Shown here: positions 1-7,914 of the stretch, piece after piece
How positions within the stretch are numbered: position 1 is the stretch's first letter
Layout of the letters: each line of letters begins with the position of its first letter
Translations under genes and position numbers: made by a program
From: Rathayibacter sp. VKM Ac-2856
GTDB lineage: Bacteria > Actinomycetota > Actinomycetes > Actinomycetales > Microbacteriaceae
Assembly (NCBI RefSeq): GCF_013205055.1
Contig: NZ_JABMLF010000001.1
Span: 1,240,001-1,304,000 of the forward strand
DNA: 64,000 nt
Reading direction: 5' to 3'
Notes under the pieces: model-generated
Told to the model about the DNA's origin: nothing
The model's database searches: none
What the model saw: only the letters and a program-made list of their open reading frames with translations

Positions 1-54
1 TGCGGGAAAGAGTTGCCCGGGATTCAACATGAATTAAACGTGCCGGAAACAGAA

Positions 55-94
55 CACCCCCGGACAGCGGCTCGGAGGCCCTGTTCCGGGGGTG
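55..94 (-). terminator. Hairpin downstream of the LytR_C-domain gene
   Basis: Nine-base arms at 55-63 and 86-94 (CACCCCCGG / CCGGGGGTG) are perfectly complementary. They sit 20 bp beyond the stop of the minus-strand gene ending at 114. There is no long U tract, as is usual at this GC. The role as a terminator is inferred. The first 54 bases of the window hold no gene that I can support. Confidence 0.55.
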
Positions 95-113
95 CGCGAG
101 GGGGCCGCCCGTC

Positions 114-653
114 CTACTGCGTCGGATAGTCCGAGCCGAGCACGACGACGACGGGGCCCGTCTCGACGAAGTCCGAGGTGAGGGCGGTGACCCCGACGCC
201 GAGCGACTGCGCGACGCCGAGCGCCGCTCCCTCGAGTCCCGGGTCGGTGTAGTAGACGGTGGTGGTCGCCTCGTCCTCGGTGTTCGCGTTCGCGACCGTG
301 GGCACGCTCCAGCCCGCCTCCGCGAGGGCGTCCCCGGCGCTCGCGGCCAGTCCCTCCGTCGCCGTGCCGTTCAGGACGGCGATCGCGAGCGCGGGGTCCA
401 CCGTCGGAACGACCGCCGGGGCCTCGGTCTCGGCGAGGCCGGACGGCGGGGTGAAGACGTCGTTGAACTGCACGCGGTTGTCGATGACGAGCAGACCGAT
501 GAAGCCGAGCAGCACGATCACCCCGGTCGCGAGCGCCGCCCAGGCCAGGGCGATCGCCCGGGCATGCGGAGCGGGCGGGCGGCGGTGCGCACCCACGCGC
601 CCCTCGGTGGCCGGGATCTCGTCGAAGCGGTCCTTCGGAGCGGTGGTGGTCAT
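114..653 (-). CDS. LytR C-terminal-domain membrane protein
   Basis: This is a 179-aa protein with a cytoplasmic N-terminus, one membrane helix (about residues 34-57, rich in A/L/V/I/G) and an extracytoplasmic LytR_C domain (about 88-175) beginning with the typical 'AVLNGT' strand. LytR_C domains occur alone or behind LCP domains in actinobacterial envelope proteins; their biochemical role is unclear. I chose the ATG at 653 because the frame further upstream runs antisense-like through the next gene and has no protein character. It is the last gene of a three-gene minus-strand run (acetyltransferase, DUF3263, LytR_C). The DUF3263/LytR_C pairing is common in actinobacteria. The family assignment is confident; the function is not known. 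Confidence 0.85.
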   Translation of the reverse strand: MTTTAPKDRFDEIPATEGRVGAHRRPPAPHARAIALAWAALATGVIVLLGFIGLLVIDNRVQFNDVFTPPSGLAETEAPAVVPTVDPALAIAVLNGTATEGLAASAGDALAEAGWSVPTVANANTEDEATTTVYYTDPGLEGAALGVAQSLGVGVTALTSDFVETGPVVVVLGSDYPTQ

Positions 654-697
654 CGTCGGTACGGCCGGCCTTCCGTTCGTGGGCCCGAGCAGCTCGT

Positions 698-985
698 CTA
701 CTCGGGGCGCCCGAGGCGTCGTGCGGCGCGTGCGCCGGCGCGACCGTCGCGGATGCGCTGCAGCCGCTTGACGAGCATCGGGTCGTGAGCGAGGGCGGCC
801 GGGGAGGCCAGAACCGCGCTGAGCACCTGATAGTAGCGGGCGACCGAGAGACCGAACCGCTCGCGGATGGCGTCGTCCTTGTCGCCGGAGCGGGCCGTCC
901 ACTCCGCCTCGAACTCCAGGACGCGGCGGTCCCGATCGGACAGGGCGGAGCCCGTCGTCCGCTCGAAGTCCGTGGCGCCGCTCAT
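698..985 (-). CDS. DUF3263 domain protein
   Basis: This is a 95-aa protein. Its first two thirds match the DUF3263 pattern: 'LSDRDRRVLEFE' near residues 15-26, then 'ERFGLSVARYYQVL', which looks like a helix-turn-helix (about residues 42-56) and suggests nucleic-acid binding. The tail is arginine-rich. The start codon overlaps the stop of the upstream acetyltransferase by four bases (982-985, ATGA), so the two are probably translationally coupled. The LytR_C gene follows 44 bp downstream. The specific role is unknown. A small transcription-associated factor is possible but not shown. Confidence 0.85.
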   Translation of the reverse strand: MSGATDFERTTGSALSDRDRRVLEFEAEWTARSGDKDDAIRERFGLSVARYYQVLSAVLASPAALAHDPMLVKRLQRIRDGRAGARAARRLGRPE

Positions 986-1476
986 TCCTCCACAGTAGGC
1001 AGGCCCGCGCCGCCGACCGGGGAGGCGCTCCGGTACATGCCGATGTGCGGGATGCCCGCCTCCTCGAACTCGTCGCCGAACGGCTCGAAGCCCGACCGCG
1101 CGTAGAGCCCCGCGACGTAGGTCTGCGCGTGGAGCAGCATCGCCTCGTCACCGTGGCGCGCCACGACCGCCCTGACGAGCAGGTGGGCGAGCCCCTGCCC
1201 GCGTCGATCGGCGCGGGTCACGACGCGGCCGATGATCCGGTGCGCGTCCCGGTGCTCCGGCCGCTCGTCCCGGAGTGTGCGCAGGTACGCGGCGACGCCC
1301 CGCTCGTCGGCGATCCACCAGTGCGTCGTCGACGGCTCCAGGTCGCGGTCGTCGAGCTCCTCGTCGTCGACCCGCTGCTCGCGGAGGAAGACGTCGGTCC
1401 GCAGCCGCGCGAACGCGTGGACCTCCTCCGTCGTGAGTTCGCTCCACGCCTTCGAGATCACGGAATTCAGCTGCAC
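982..1476 (-). CDS. ElaA-like GNAT acetyltransferase
   Basis: This is a 164-aa GNAT-fold N-acetyltransferase of the ElaA type. The N-terminal 'LRTDVFLREQ' with a following acidic stretch (DDEELDDRDLE) is the ElaA hallmark. The acetyl-CoA loop is 'RRGQGLAHLL' (about residues 93-102), and 'YARSGFEPFG' is the GNAT motif B region. The substrate is unknown for this family. It heads a minus-strand run with the DUF3263 and LytR_C genes, overlapping the next gene by four bases. It is divergent from msrB, with about 70 bp between the starts that must hold both promoters. Confidence 0.85.
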   Translation of the reverse strand: MQLNSVISKAWSELTTEEVHAFARLRTDVFLREQRVDDEELDDRDLEPSTTHWWIADERGVAAYLRTLRDERPEHRDAHRIIGRVVTRADRRGQGLAHLLVRAVVARHGDEAMLLHAQTYVAGLYARSGFEPFGDEFEEAGIPHIGMYRSASPVGGAGLPTVEE

Positions 1477-1547
1477 GGCGGAGAGTTTACGAGAGGAGAG
1501 GGGGAGCGCCCTCCCCCGTACACTGACGAGGATTCCTAGGGAGACCC

Positions 1548-1955
1548 ATGTCGTCGTATTCCGTGAACAAGACCGACGCCGAGTGGCGCGAGGAGCTCGA
1601 CCGCGAGCAGTACTCGGTGCTGCGCCAGGCCGCCACCGAGCGCCCGTGGACCGGCGAGCTGCTGGACGAGCACCGCGAGGGGCTCTACACCTGTGCCGCC
1701 TGCCACGCCGAGCTGTTCAAGAGCGGCACCAAGTTCGACTCCGGCTGCGGCTGGCCGAGCTTCTACGAGTCCATCCGCCCCGATGCGGTCCAGCTCATCG
1801 AGGACAGCACCCTGGGCATGGTCCGCACCGAGGTCCGGTGCGCCAACTGCGGCTCGCACCTCGGCCACGTCTTCCCCGACGGCTTCGGCACGCCGACCGG
1901 AGACCGGTACTGCATGAACTCGATCGCGATGAACTTCACCACCGAGGGCGAGTGA
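1548..1955 (+). CDS. msrB: Peptide-methionine (R)-S-oxide reductase MsrB
   Basis: MsrB reduces methionine-R-sulfoxide in oxidised proteins, usually with thioredoxin. The 135-aa length is typical. Two zinc-binding CxxC pairs are visible ('CAAC' near residues 48-51 and 'CANC' near 97-100). The 'GCGWPSF' motif and the catalytic cysteine in 'RYCMNS' near the C-terminus are intact. A second cysteine in 'SGCGWPS' is available as a resolving residue. A GGGAG stretch lies about 8 bp before the ATG. The next gene, a nitroreductase-family oxidoreductase, starts inside the stop codon (GTGA), so the two probably form a small redox/detoxification operon. Confidence 0.95.
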   Translation: MSSYSVNKTDAEWREELDREQYSVLRQAATERPWTGELLDEHREGLYTCAACHAELFKSGTKFDSGCGWPSFYESIRPDAVQLIEDSTLGMVRTEVRCANCGSHLGHVFPDGFGTPTGDRYCMNSIAMNFTTEGE

Positions 1956-2509
1956 CCGTGTCCGCGACTCCCGTGCTCGAGGCCGTCCTGGCCCGGCGCT
2001 CCCGCTCGAAGGTGACCGCGGAGGCGCCGGGGCACGAGGAGATCGCGGCGTACGTCTCGGCCGCCTCGCGGCTGGCGGACCACAGCTCGCTCCGGCCCTG
2101 GCGGGTCATCGAGATCCGCGGTGCCGCTCGCGATCGCATCGGCCGCAGCTTCGCCGCCGCGTCCGGTGACAAGAAGGACGCCCGCAAGCACATCGAGAAG
2201 ACGCACCGCGCCTCCCTCCTGCTCGCGGTCGTGGTCAGCGTGAAGAAGTCGAAGGTCCCGGCCTGGGAGCAGGAGGCGGTCGCCTCGGGCGTCGCGCACC
2301 TGCTCAGCCTCCTCCTCGACGAGGCGGGCTGGGGCGTCTTCTGGCGCACCGGCTCGTACACGCGCGCCAAGGCCGTGCGCAAGGCGCACCGCCTGGAGAA
2401 GGGCGAGGAGCTGCTCGGCTGGCTCTACGTGGGCCGTCCGGACGGCAAGATCGGCGGGCCCAAGCGGCCCACCCCGGCCGAGCGGCACCTGAGCATCCTC
2501 GAGCCGTGA
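1952..2509 (+). CDS. Nitroreductase-family protein
   Basis: About 185 aa, starting at a GTG that overlaps the msrB stop by four bases; a second GTG at 1958 is an alternative start. The N-terminal 'ARRSRSKV' and 'SSLRPWRVIEI' match the FMN/substrate region of small nitroreductase-like flavoproteins, and 'LLDEAGWGVFWRTG' resembles the conserved central helix. Family members are FMN-dependent NAD(P)H oxidoreductases on nitroaromatics or quinones; the substrate here is unknown. Translational coupling to msrB suggests joint expression. A possible GC-rich hairpin (2521-2548) follows before tRNA-Thr. Confidence 0.8.
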   Translation: MTVSATPVLEAVLARRSRSKVTAEAPGHEEIAAYVSAASRLADHSSLRPWRVIEIRGAARDRIGRSFAAASGDKKDARKHIEKTHRASLLLAVVVSVKKSKVPAWEQEAVASGVAHLLSLLLDEAGWGVFWRTGSYTRAKAVRKAHRLEKGEELLGWLYVGRPDGKIGGPKRPTPAERHLSILEP

Positions 2510-2581
2510 TCCGCCCGCGCGGGCCGGAGCCGAGACGGCTTCCGGCCCCGCGATAGGGTGGCCCGGTGCGGCGAGGCACCT

Positions 2582-2657
2582 GCCGACGTGGCGCAATTGG
2601 TAGCGCACCCGACTTGTAATCGGGCGGTTACGGGTTCGAGTCCCGTCGTCGGCTCCA
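2582..2657 (+). tRNA. tRNA-Thr (anticodon TGT)
   Basis: This is a cloverleaf with acceptor GCCGACG (2582-2588) pairing CGTCGGC (2647-2653), discriminator T at 2654 and an encoded CCA (2655-2657). The anticodon stem CCCGA/TCGGG encloses the loop CTTGTAA, with the anticodon TGT at 2615-2617 reading ACA threonine codons. The T-arm contains GGTTCGAGTCC. It lies alone between the nitroreductase gene and a strong hairpin. Confidence 0.97.
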
Positions 2658-2702
2658 CTCCTCTCCCGTCCGCTGCGGCGGGCGACGGCTCTCGGGCCGG
2701 CA

Positions 2703-2738
2703 CGACGAAGGGCCCCGGTCTCCCGGGGCCCTTCGTCG
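2703..2738. terminator. Strong bidirectional hairpin after tRNA-Thr
   Basis: A perfect 16-bp stem (2703-2718 with 2723-2738) has a 4-nt TCTC loop. It sits between the plus-strand tRNA and the minus-strand DsbA-like gene, so it can terminate both. Reading plus, it is followed by TCGTGCG rather than a clean U tract. Confidence 0.85.
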
Positions 2739-2768
2739 TCGTGCGCCCCGGAGTGCCGGGGCGGCCGC

Positions 2769-3674
2769 TCAGCCGGCGGCGGGGGTGGGCGTCGGCGTCG
2801 CCGACGAGTAGGTGTCGGCGGCGGCCGAGAGCACGAACGAGCTGAACGCGTCAGCGTCGGTCAGGGAGCCGGTGTAGGCCTCGCCGTTGACGAGGACGGT
2901 CGGCGTGCCGGAGACGGAGGCGACCTCGGTGCCGGGCAGCGGCCCGGCCGTCGCCCGCTCCGTCGCCGCGCGGACCCAGCTGACGAACGACTGGTCGTCG
3001 ATGCAGGTGTTCACCGCGGCGGTGTCCTCGACGCCCGCGTCCGCGGCGGCCTGCTTGAGCTGGTCGTCCGAGAGGCCGTCGGTGCCCTCGGCGGGCTGCT
3101 CGGCGAAGAGCGCGGAGTTGAAGTCGAAGAACGAGTCGGGCGAGGAGTCGGCGACGCAGGCGGCCGCGTTGGCCGCGCGCTCCGAGTACTTCGTGCCGTT
3201 CGAGCGGGTGGTGAGGATGGCGATCGGGTGGATCTCGACCGTGGCGGCGCCGCTGGTCACCCACTCCTTGATCTGCTCGCCGTTGGTCTGCTCGAACTGA
3301 CCGCAGTAGGGGCAGAGGTAGTCGAGGTAGACCCGGATGTCGACGGTGCCCGTCGAGGTATCGACGGTGCTCGGGGTGGGCGTGCCGTCGGCCGGGATCG
3401 CCGCAGAGGTGGACGCGACCAGGCCCTCGGTGACCAGGACGCCGTCGCTCGCCATGTTGGCGGGGCCGGGGCCGGCCGGGCGGATGCTCGAGGTCACGGC
3501 GAAGACGACGATCGCGACGACCGCGATCACGACGACCGCGAGACCGCCCTGCAGCGCGAAGCGGCTGACGCGGTCGCGGCGCTTCTGCTGCTCGCGGAGT
3601 CGGCGGGCCTTCTCGCGCGCGGCCTCTCGACGCTGGTTCTTCGAGAGACGGTCGTTGGCTCCGCCGTTGGTCAT
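2769..3674 (-). CDS. Membrane-anchored DsbA-family thioredoxin-like protein
   Basis: This 301-aa protein has a basic cytoplasmic N-terminus (about 1-37, many K/R), one membrane helix (about 42-62), a Thr/Pro/Ser linker and an extracytoplasmic thioredoxin-fold domain of the DsbA/DSBA-like (Thioredoxin_4) type. The redox motif CPYC is at residues 121-124 after 'VYLDYL'. A cis-Pro-like 'VSGTPTVLVNG' lies near the C-terminus. Such proteins catalyse or isomerise disulfides in exported proteins of actinobacteria. Two further cysteines in the helical insertion may form a structural bond. It has its own transcription unit, with the next upstream gene divergent. Confidence 0.9.
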   Translation of the reverse strand: MTNGGANDRLSKNQRREAAREKARRLREQQKRRDRVSRFALQGGLAVVVIAVVAIVVFAVTSSIRPAGPGPANMASDGVLVTEGLVASTSAAIPADGTPTPSTVDTSTGTVDIRVYLDYLCPYCGQFEQTNGEQIKEWVTSGAATVEIHPIAILTTRSNGTKYSERAANAAACVADSSPDSFFDFNSALFAEQPAEGTDGLSDDQLKQAAADAGVEDTAAVNTCIDDQSFVSWVRAATERATAGPLPGTEVASVSGTPTVLVNGEAYTGSLTDADAFSSFVLSAAADTYSSATPTPTPAAG

Positions 3675-3930
3675 GACAAGAACACTCCGAATGAGAGGGG
3701 AAGACGTGTCGCCGGGCTGCGACTCGCCGGAATCCTACGCGCGAGCCCTGGGAAACCTCCAAACGACGGATACCACCCGCCCCGGGTGCGCGGCCTCGGG
3801 GACGCGCACCCCACTCGGGTGCCGCGTGGCATACTGTGACGGTTGGTCGGAGTCGCCCACGCGACGACGACCGTCACTTCCATTCACTCGGATCGTCCGG
3901 CACGTACCTGCCGGTGAAGGAGCAAGAACA

Positions 3931-5007
3931 ATGGCGTCCGTAACCTATGACAACGCGTCCCGCGTCTACCCCGGGGCCACGCGTGCCTCGGTCGACAAGC
4001 TGAACCTCGAGGTCGGAGACGGCGAGTTCCTCGTCCTCGTCGGCCCCTCGGGCTGCGGCAAGTCCACCTCCCTGCGCATGCTCGCCGGCCTCGAAGAGGT
4101 CAACGAGGGCCGCATCCTGATCGGCGACCGCAACGTCACGGACGTGCCGCCGAAGGACCGCGACATCGCGATGGTGTTCCAGAACTACGCGCTGTACCCG
4201 CACATGTCCGTCGCCGAGAACATGGGCTTCGCGCTCAAGATCGCCGGCATCAACAAGGACGAGCGCGCCGCGCGGGTCCTCGAGGCCGCGAAGATGCTCG
4301 ACCTCGAGCCCTACCTGAACCGCAAGCCGAAGGCCCTCTCCGGTGGTCAGCGCCAGCGCGTCGCGATGGGTCGCGCCATCGTCCGCAAGCCCCAGGTCTT
4401 CCTCATGGACGAGCCGCTGTCGAACCTCGACGCCAAGCTCCGCGTCCAGACCCGCACGCAGATCGGCACGCTCCAGCGCCGTCTGGGCATCACCACCGTC
4501 TACGTCACCCACGACCAGACCGAGGCGCTCACCATGGGCGACCGCATCGCGGTGCTCAAGGACGGACTGCTCCAGCAGGTCGGAACGCCCCGCGACCTCT
4601 ACGAGAACCCGAACAACGTCTTCGTGGCCGGCTTCATCGGCTCGCCCGCGATGAACCTGTTCCACGCGGACGTCACCGACGGCGGCGTCAAGTTCGGCGA
4701 CACGGTCCTCCCGATCGCCCGCGAGGCGCTCGCGAAGACCACCCAGAAGGTCGTCACGCTCGGCGTGCGCCCCGAGGACGTCACCGTCTCGACCCAGCCC
4801 GGCGGACTGCCGATCGAGGTCGACCTCATCGAGGAGCTCGGCTCGGACGGCTACCTCTACGGCCACACCGAGGTCGAGGGTCGCCGCACCGACATCGTCG
4901 CGCGCGTCGACGGCCGCGTGCACCCGACCGCGGGCGACCGCGTCTACGTGACCGCGAACCACCGCGTGCACATCTTCGACGGCGAGTCGGGACTGCGCCT
5001 CTCCTAG
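3931..5007 (+). CDS. msiK: Sugar ABC transporter ATPase, MsiK/UgpC type
   Basis: This 358-aa ATPase has Walker [11 protein letters not shown]-loop 'VFQNYALYPHMSV', signature LSGGQRQRV, Walker B 'VFLMDEPLSNLDAKLR' and the H-loop 'VYVTHDQTEALTMGD'. A C-terminal MOBE/TOBE regulatory domain follows from about residue 235. The length and tail match the UgpC/MalK/MsiK group that energises carbohydrate importers. No permease or binding-protein gene is beside it. That is typical of actinobacterial MsiK, a single ATPase serving many sugar importers; the MsiK assignment is therefore inferred from context. The start at 3931 is preceded by GAAGGAG (3916-3922). A long upstream in-frame extension was rejected as non-protein-like. 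The hairpin at 5025-5060 ends the unit. Confidence 0.88.
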   Translation: MASVTYDNASRVYPGATRASVDKLNLEVGDGEFLVLVGPSGCGKSTSLRMLAGLEEVNEGRILIGDRNVTDVPPKDRDIAMVFQNYALYPHMSVAENMGFALKIAGINKDERAARVLEAAKMLDLEPYLNRKPKALSGGQRQRVAMGRAIVRKPQVFLMDEPLSNLDAKLRVQTRTQIGTLQRRLGITTVYVTHDQTEALTMGDRIAVLKDGLLQQVGTPRDLYENPNNVFVAGFIGSPAMNLFHADVTDGGVKFGDTVLPIAREALAKTTQKVVTLGVRPEDVTVSTQPGGLPIEVDLIEELGSDGYLYGHTEVEGRRTDIVARVDGRVHPTAGDRVYVTANHRVHIFDGESGLRLS

Positions 5008-5024
5008 GCTCCGCCCCCGTGCAC

Positions 5025-5060
5025 ACGCTGCCGCCGTCTCCTCCGAGGCGGCGGCAGCGT
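5025..5060 (+). terminator. Intrinsic-type terminator after msiK
   Basis: A 16-bp stem with one U-G pair joins 5025-5040 and 5045-5060 around a 4-nt CTCC loop, 18 bp past the msiK stop, followed by TCGTTCG. It separates msiK from the DUF4032 gene. Confidence 0.8.
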
Positions 5061-5107
5061 TCGTTCGGGCCCCTCCACCGTCCGATCCACGACACGAACG
5101 GCGCGCC

Positions 5108-6424
5108 ATGTCCGGCTCCCTGAACATCACCTCGGCCACGGTCGATCCGGCCCTCCTCGATCTGCCGTGGAACCTCCGGCTGAACGACTGGCCCGACGAG
5201 TACATCGCCGCCCTGCCCAAGGGCATCTCCCGGCACACGGTCCGCTTCGCGCACCTCTCCGGCCACGTCGTCGCCGTCAAGGAGACGACCGCGGAGATGT
5301 CGCGCCGCGAGTACGAGATGCTGAAGACGCTGCAGCGCCTGGACGTCCCGTGCGTCGTGCCGGGCGCCGTGATCACGAACCGCACAGACGACGAGGGCGA
5401 CGAGCTCCCCGCGGTGCTGGTGACCCGGCACCTGAAGTTCTCGCTCCCCTACCGCGCGCTGTTCTCGCAGACGCTGCGTCCGGACACGGCCACGCGCCTC
5501 GTCGACGCGCTGGCGCTGCTCCTCGTGCGCCTGCACGTGATCGGCTTCTTCTGGGGCGACGTCTCGCTCTCCAACACGCTCTTCCGGCGCGACGCGGGCG
5601 CCTTCGCCGCGTACCTCGTCGACGCCGAGACCGGGCAGCTCTACTCCGGCGGCCTCTCGAACGGCCAGCGCGAGAACGACCTCGAGATCGCCCGCGTGAA
5701 CATCGCCGGCGAGCTGCTCGACCTCGAGGCGGGCGGGCGCGTCGACGACGACCTCGACCCCATCACGGTGTCCGACGGCATCGTCGCCGCCTACCGCAGC
5801 CTCTGGAAGGAGCTGACGGGCGCGGAGTCGTTCTCGACCTCCGAGCGCTGGCGCATCAACGACCGGGTGAACCGGCTGAACGAGCTCGGCTTCGACATCG
5901 AGGAGCTCGCGATCAAGACCGACGAGGCGGGCTCGACGGTGCGGATCCAGCCCAAGGTCGTCGACGCGGGTCATCACCAGCGCCGGCTGCTCCGGCTCAC
6001 GGGGCTGGACGCGCAGGAGAACCAGGCGCGCCGACTGCTGAACGACCTCGACTCGTACACGGCGACCTACGACAAGCAGGGCCTGGACGAGGAGATGGTC
6101 GCGCACGAGTGGCTCGCGCAGGTGTTCGAGCCGGTCATCCGCTCGATCCCGCGGGATCTGAAGGGGCGCCTGGAGCCGGCGGAGATGTTCCACCAGCTGC
6201 TGGAGCACCGCTGGTTCATGTCGCAGCAGCAGGCGCGCGACGTGCCGCTGGCGGAGGCGGTCACCGCCTACGTGAACGACATCCTCCGCCACCGTCGCGA
6301 CGAGGCGACCGTGATCGCGCCGCCGACCGAGGCGATCACGCTGCCGAACCTCGTGCTCGACGACGCGGGCGACGCCGAGCTGACCGACGAGGACGCCGAC
6401 GTCGACTGGATGAAGAACGTCTGA
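5108..6424 (+). CDS. DUF4032 protein with kinase-like fold
   Basis: This 438-aa actinobacterial protein matches the DUF4032 pattern. The N-terminal half carries lipopolysaccharide-kinase/protein-kinase-like features: a possible ATP-anchoring lysine in 'VVAVKETT' (about residue 58), a catalytic-loop-like 'GFFWGDVSLSNTLF' (Asp then Asn) and a metal-site-like 'YLVDAETG'. The C-terminal half is the unnamed DUF4032 extension. Substrate and activity are unknown; a small-molecule or protein kinase is plausible from the retained D/N/D residues. It lies 100 bp after msiK but beyond that gene's terminator. Repeat-rich DNA follows its stop. Confidence 0.85.
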   Translation: MSGSLNITSATVDPALLDLPWNLRLNDWPDEYIAALPKGISRHTVRFAHLSGHVVAVKETTAEMSRREYEMLKTLQRLDVPCVVPGAVITNRTDDEGDELPAVLVTRHLKFSLPYRALFSQTLRPDTATRLVDALALLLVRLHVIGFFWGDVSLSNTLFRRDAGAFAAYLVDAETGQLYSGGLSNGQRENDLEIARVNIAGELLDLEAGGRVDDDLDPITVSDGIVAAYRSLWKELTGAESFSTSERWRINDRVNRLNELGFDIEELAIKTDEAGSTVRIQPKVVDAGHHQRRLLRLTGLDAQENQARRLLNDLDSYTATYDKQGLDEEMVAHEWLAQVFEPVIRSIPRDLKGRLEPAEMFHQLLEHRWFMSQQQARDVPLAEAVTAYVNDILRHRRDEATVIAPPTEAITLPNLVLDDAGDAELTDEDADVDWMKNV

Positions 6425-6449
6425 CCCCGGCCCACGAGCCTGACGCCCC

Positions 6450-6660
6450 CATGCTGGTCGAGTAGCCCCGCAGGGGCGTATCGAGACCCACCATCGGCCG
6501 TGGTCGAGCCCGCAGGCCCGACCTCGATGCAGGCGGATCTCGATACGCCCGCTGCGCGGCCTACTCGATCAGCATGATGCGCCGCACGGCCAGCAGAGGC
6601 CGACGCCTCCGCCGGTGGATCTCGATTCGCCCGCTCCGCGGGCGACTCGATCAGCAAGCC
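6450..6660. repeat. Dispersed GATCGAGTAG/CGTATCGAG palindromic repeats (family R1)
   Basis: An inverted pair spans about 6450-6578. The left half reads CATGCTGGTCGAGTAG then GGGGCGTATCGAGACCCACC; the right half is close to its reverse complement, ending CTACTCGATCAGCATG. A third half copy lies near 6614-6660. The same family recurs at about 11.46-11.62, 14.66-15.41, 33.15, 40.28 and 48.49 kb, always between genes. With the element at 6708-6895 it fills the 470-bp gap between the DUF4032 and rlmB genes, in which I see no gene. Confidence 0.85.
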
Positions 6661-6707
6661 CACCGGCTCGCCGAAGGCGGCCCACCTCCTCCCCCGGCTC
6701 CCGCGCG

Positions 6708-6895
6708 GCGCGGGTGCCGGTGCGGTGAGCTGCAAGGCGGAGGAGGAAGCGATACCGGCGGTATCGCGCCCGACGACAACGCCGCAGATCGCCGTACCGG
6801 CGCCCGCGCGGTGAGCTGCAAGGCGGAGGAGGAAGCGATACCGGCGGTATCGCGCCCGACGACAACGCCGCAGATCGCCGTACCGGCGCCCGCGC
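6708..6895 (-). repeat. Structured element R2, tandem-duplicated, abutting the rlmB stop
   Basis: Two exact 86-bp tandem copies (6722-6807 and 6808-6893) carry a core with the perfect palindrome GCGATACCG-G-CGGTATCGC. The left arm 6708-6725 can pair with 6792-6809 (or 6878-6895) over 18 positions, 16 Watson-Crick plus two G-U. Inside that, GCTGC and GCAG/CGCC blocks extend the stem. The element touches the rlmB stop codon (6895-6897), so in the rlmB transcript it would be the immediate 3' UTR. A related copy with different arms follows regX3 at 11711-11816. Confidence 0.85.
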
Positions 6896-7914
6896 TACTC
6901 GGAGGCGGCGCGGAGTTTGGAGATCTCGTAGAGCGCGACCGACGCCGCGATGCCGGCGTTGAGCGACTCCGTGGCCGCGCTGATCGGGATGGAGACGACG
7001 GCGTCGCACTGCTCGGTGACGAGGCGTGAGAGGCCCTTGCCCTCGCTGCCGACGACGACGAGGAGGGGGCGGTCGGCGAGCTCGAGGCCCGGGAGCATCG
7101 TGTCGCCGTCGCCGTCCAGGCCGATGACGAAGACGCCGTCGCGCTTGTAGTCCTTGATCATCGCGGTGAGGTTGGACGCCATGGCGACCGGCACGCGCGC
7201 GGCGGCGCCGGCCGAGGTCTTCCAGGCGGCGGAGTTCAGGCCGACCGAGCGGCGCTGGGGCACGATGACGCCCTGGCCGCCGAACGCGGCGACGGAGCGG
7301 ATGATCGCGCCGAGGTTGCGCGGGTCGGTGATGCAGTCGAGGGCGACGAACAGCGGGACGACTCCGCGCGAGACGCTGCGCTCGAGCAGGTCGCTCGGGT
7401 GCGCGTACTCGTACGGCGGCACCTTGAGCACGAGGCCCTGGTGCACCGAGTCCGGTCCGGCGAGGCGGTCGAGCTCGGGGCGCATGACCTCGAGCACGGG
7501 GATGCCGCGGGCGGTGGCGAGCTTGAGCGCCTCCTTGACCCGGTCGTCCATCTCGATGCGCGTCGCGAGGTAGAGCGTGGTCGCGGGGATCTTGGCGCGC
7601 AGCACCTCGAGGACCGAGTTGCGGCCGGTGACCATCTCGGACTCGTCGCCGCTCTTGGGCTTGCGCGACGGGGCCGGGCGGCCCTGGCCGCGGGCGGCGC
7701 CGGTCAGCGCCGCTCCCGGTCGCCCCTTGCCGCCGGCGGCGACGAAGCGCTCGCGCGCCGCCTTCGCCTTGCCCGCGGGATGGTACGGCCGGTCCTCCGC
7801 CTTGGGCGTGGGCTTCTTGCCCTCGAGGGCCTGGCGGCCCTGACCGCCGGATCCGACGGCCTTGCCCTTGCTCTTCTTGCGGACCGCTCCTGGGCGGCCG
7901 GGCTTATTCGCCAT
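6895..7914 (-). CDS. rlmB: 23S rRNA 2'-O-methyltransferase RlmB (TrmH/SPOUT family)
   Basis: RlmB methylates the ribose of a guanosine in 23S rRNA (G2251 in E. coli). This 339-aa protein has a long Lys/Arg/Gly-rich N-terminal extension (about 1-85), a substrate-binding domain starting at '[13 protein letters not shown]', and the knotted SPOUT domain. The SPOUT motifs are '[12 protein letters not shown]', '[12 protein letters not shown]' and '[14 protein letters not shown]'. The start at 7914 overlaps the end of cysS by 11 bases; an upstream in-frame ATG at 7932 lies deeper inside cysS and is less likely. The cysS-rlmB order is conserved in actinobacteria. The structured repeat element follows directly. 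Confidence 0.93.
   Translation of the reverse strand: MANKPGRPGAVRKKSKGKAVGSGGQGRQALEGKKPTPKAEDRPYHPAGKAKAARERFVAAGGKGRPGAALTGAARGQGRPAPSRKPKSGDESEMVTGRNSVLEVLRAKIPATTLYLATRIEMDDRVKEALKLATARGIPVLEVMRPELDRLAGPDSVHQGLVLKVPPYEYAHPSDLLERSVSRGVVPLFVALDCITDPRNLGAIIRSVAAFGGQGVIVPQRRSVGLNSAAWKTSAGAAARVPVAMASNLTAMIKDYKRDGVFVIGLDGDGDTMLPGLELADRPLLVVVGSEGKGLSRLVTEQCDAVVSIPISAATESLNAGIAASVALYEISKLRAASE

Noticed and set aside
2521-2548. Terminator after the nitroreductase gene
   Set aside because: GGGCCGGAGCCG/CGGCTTCCGGCCC forms a stem with a bulge; plausible but not distinguished from general GC self-complementarity, so it is only mentioned with the gene.
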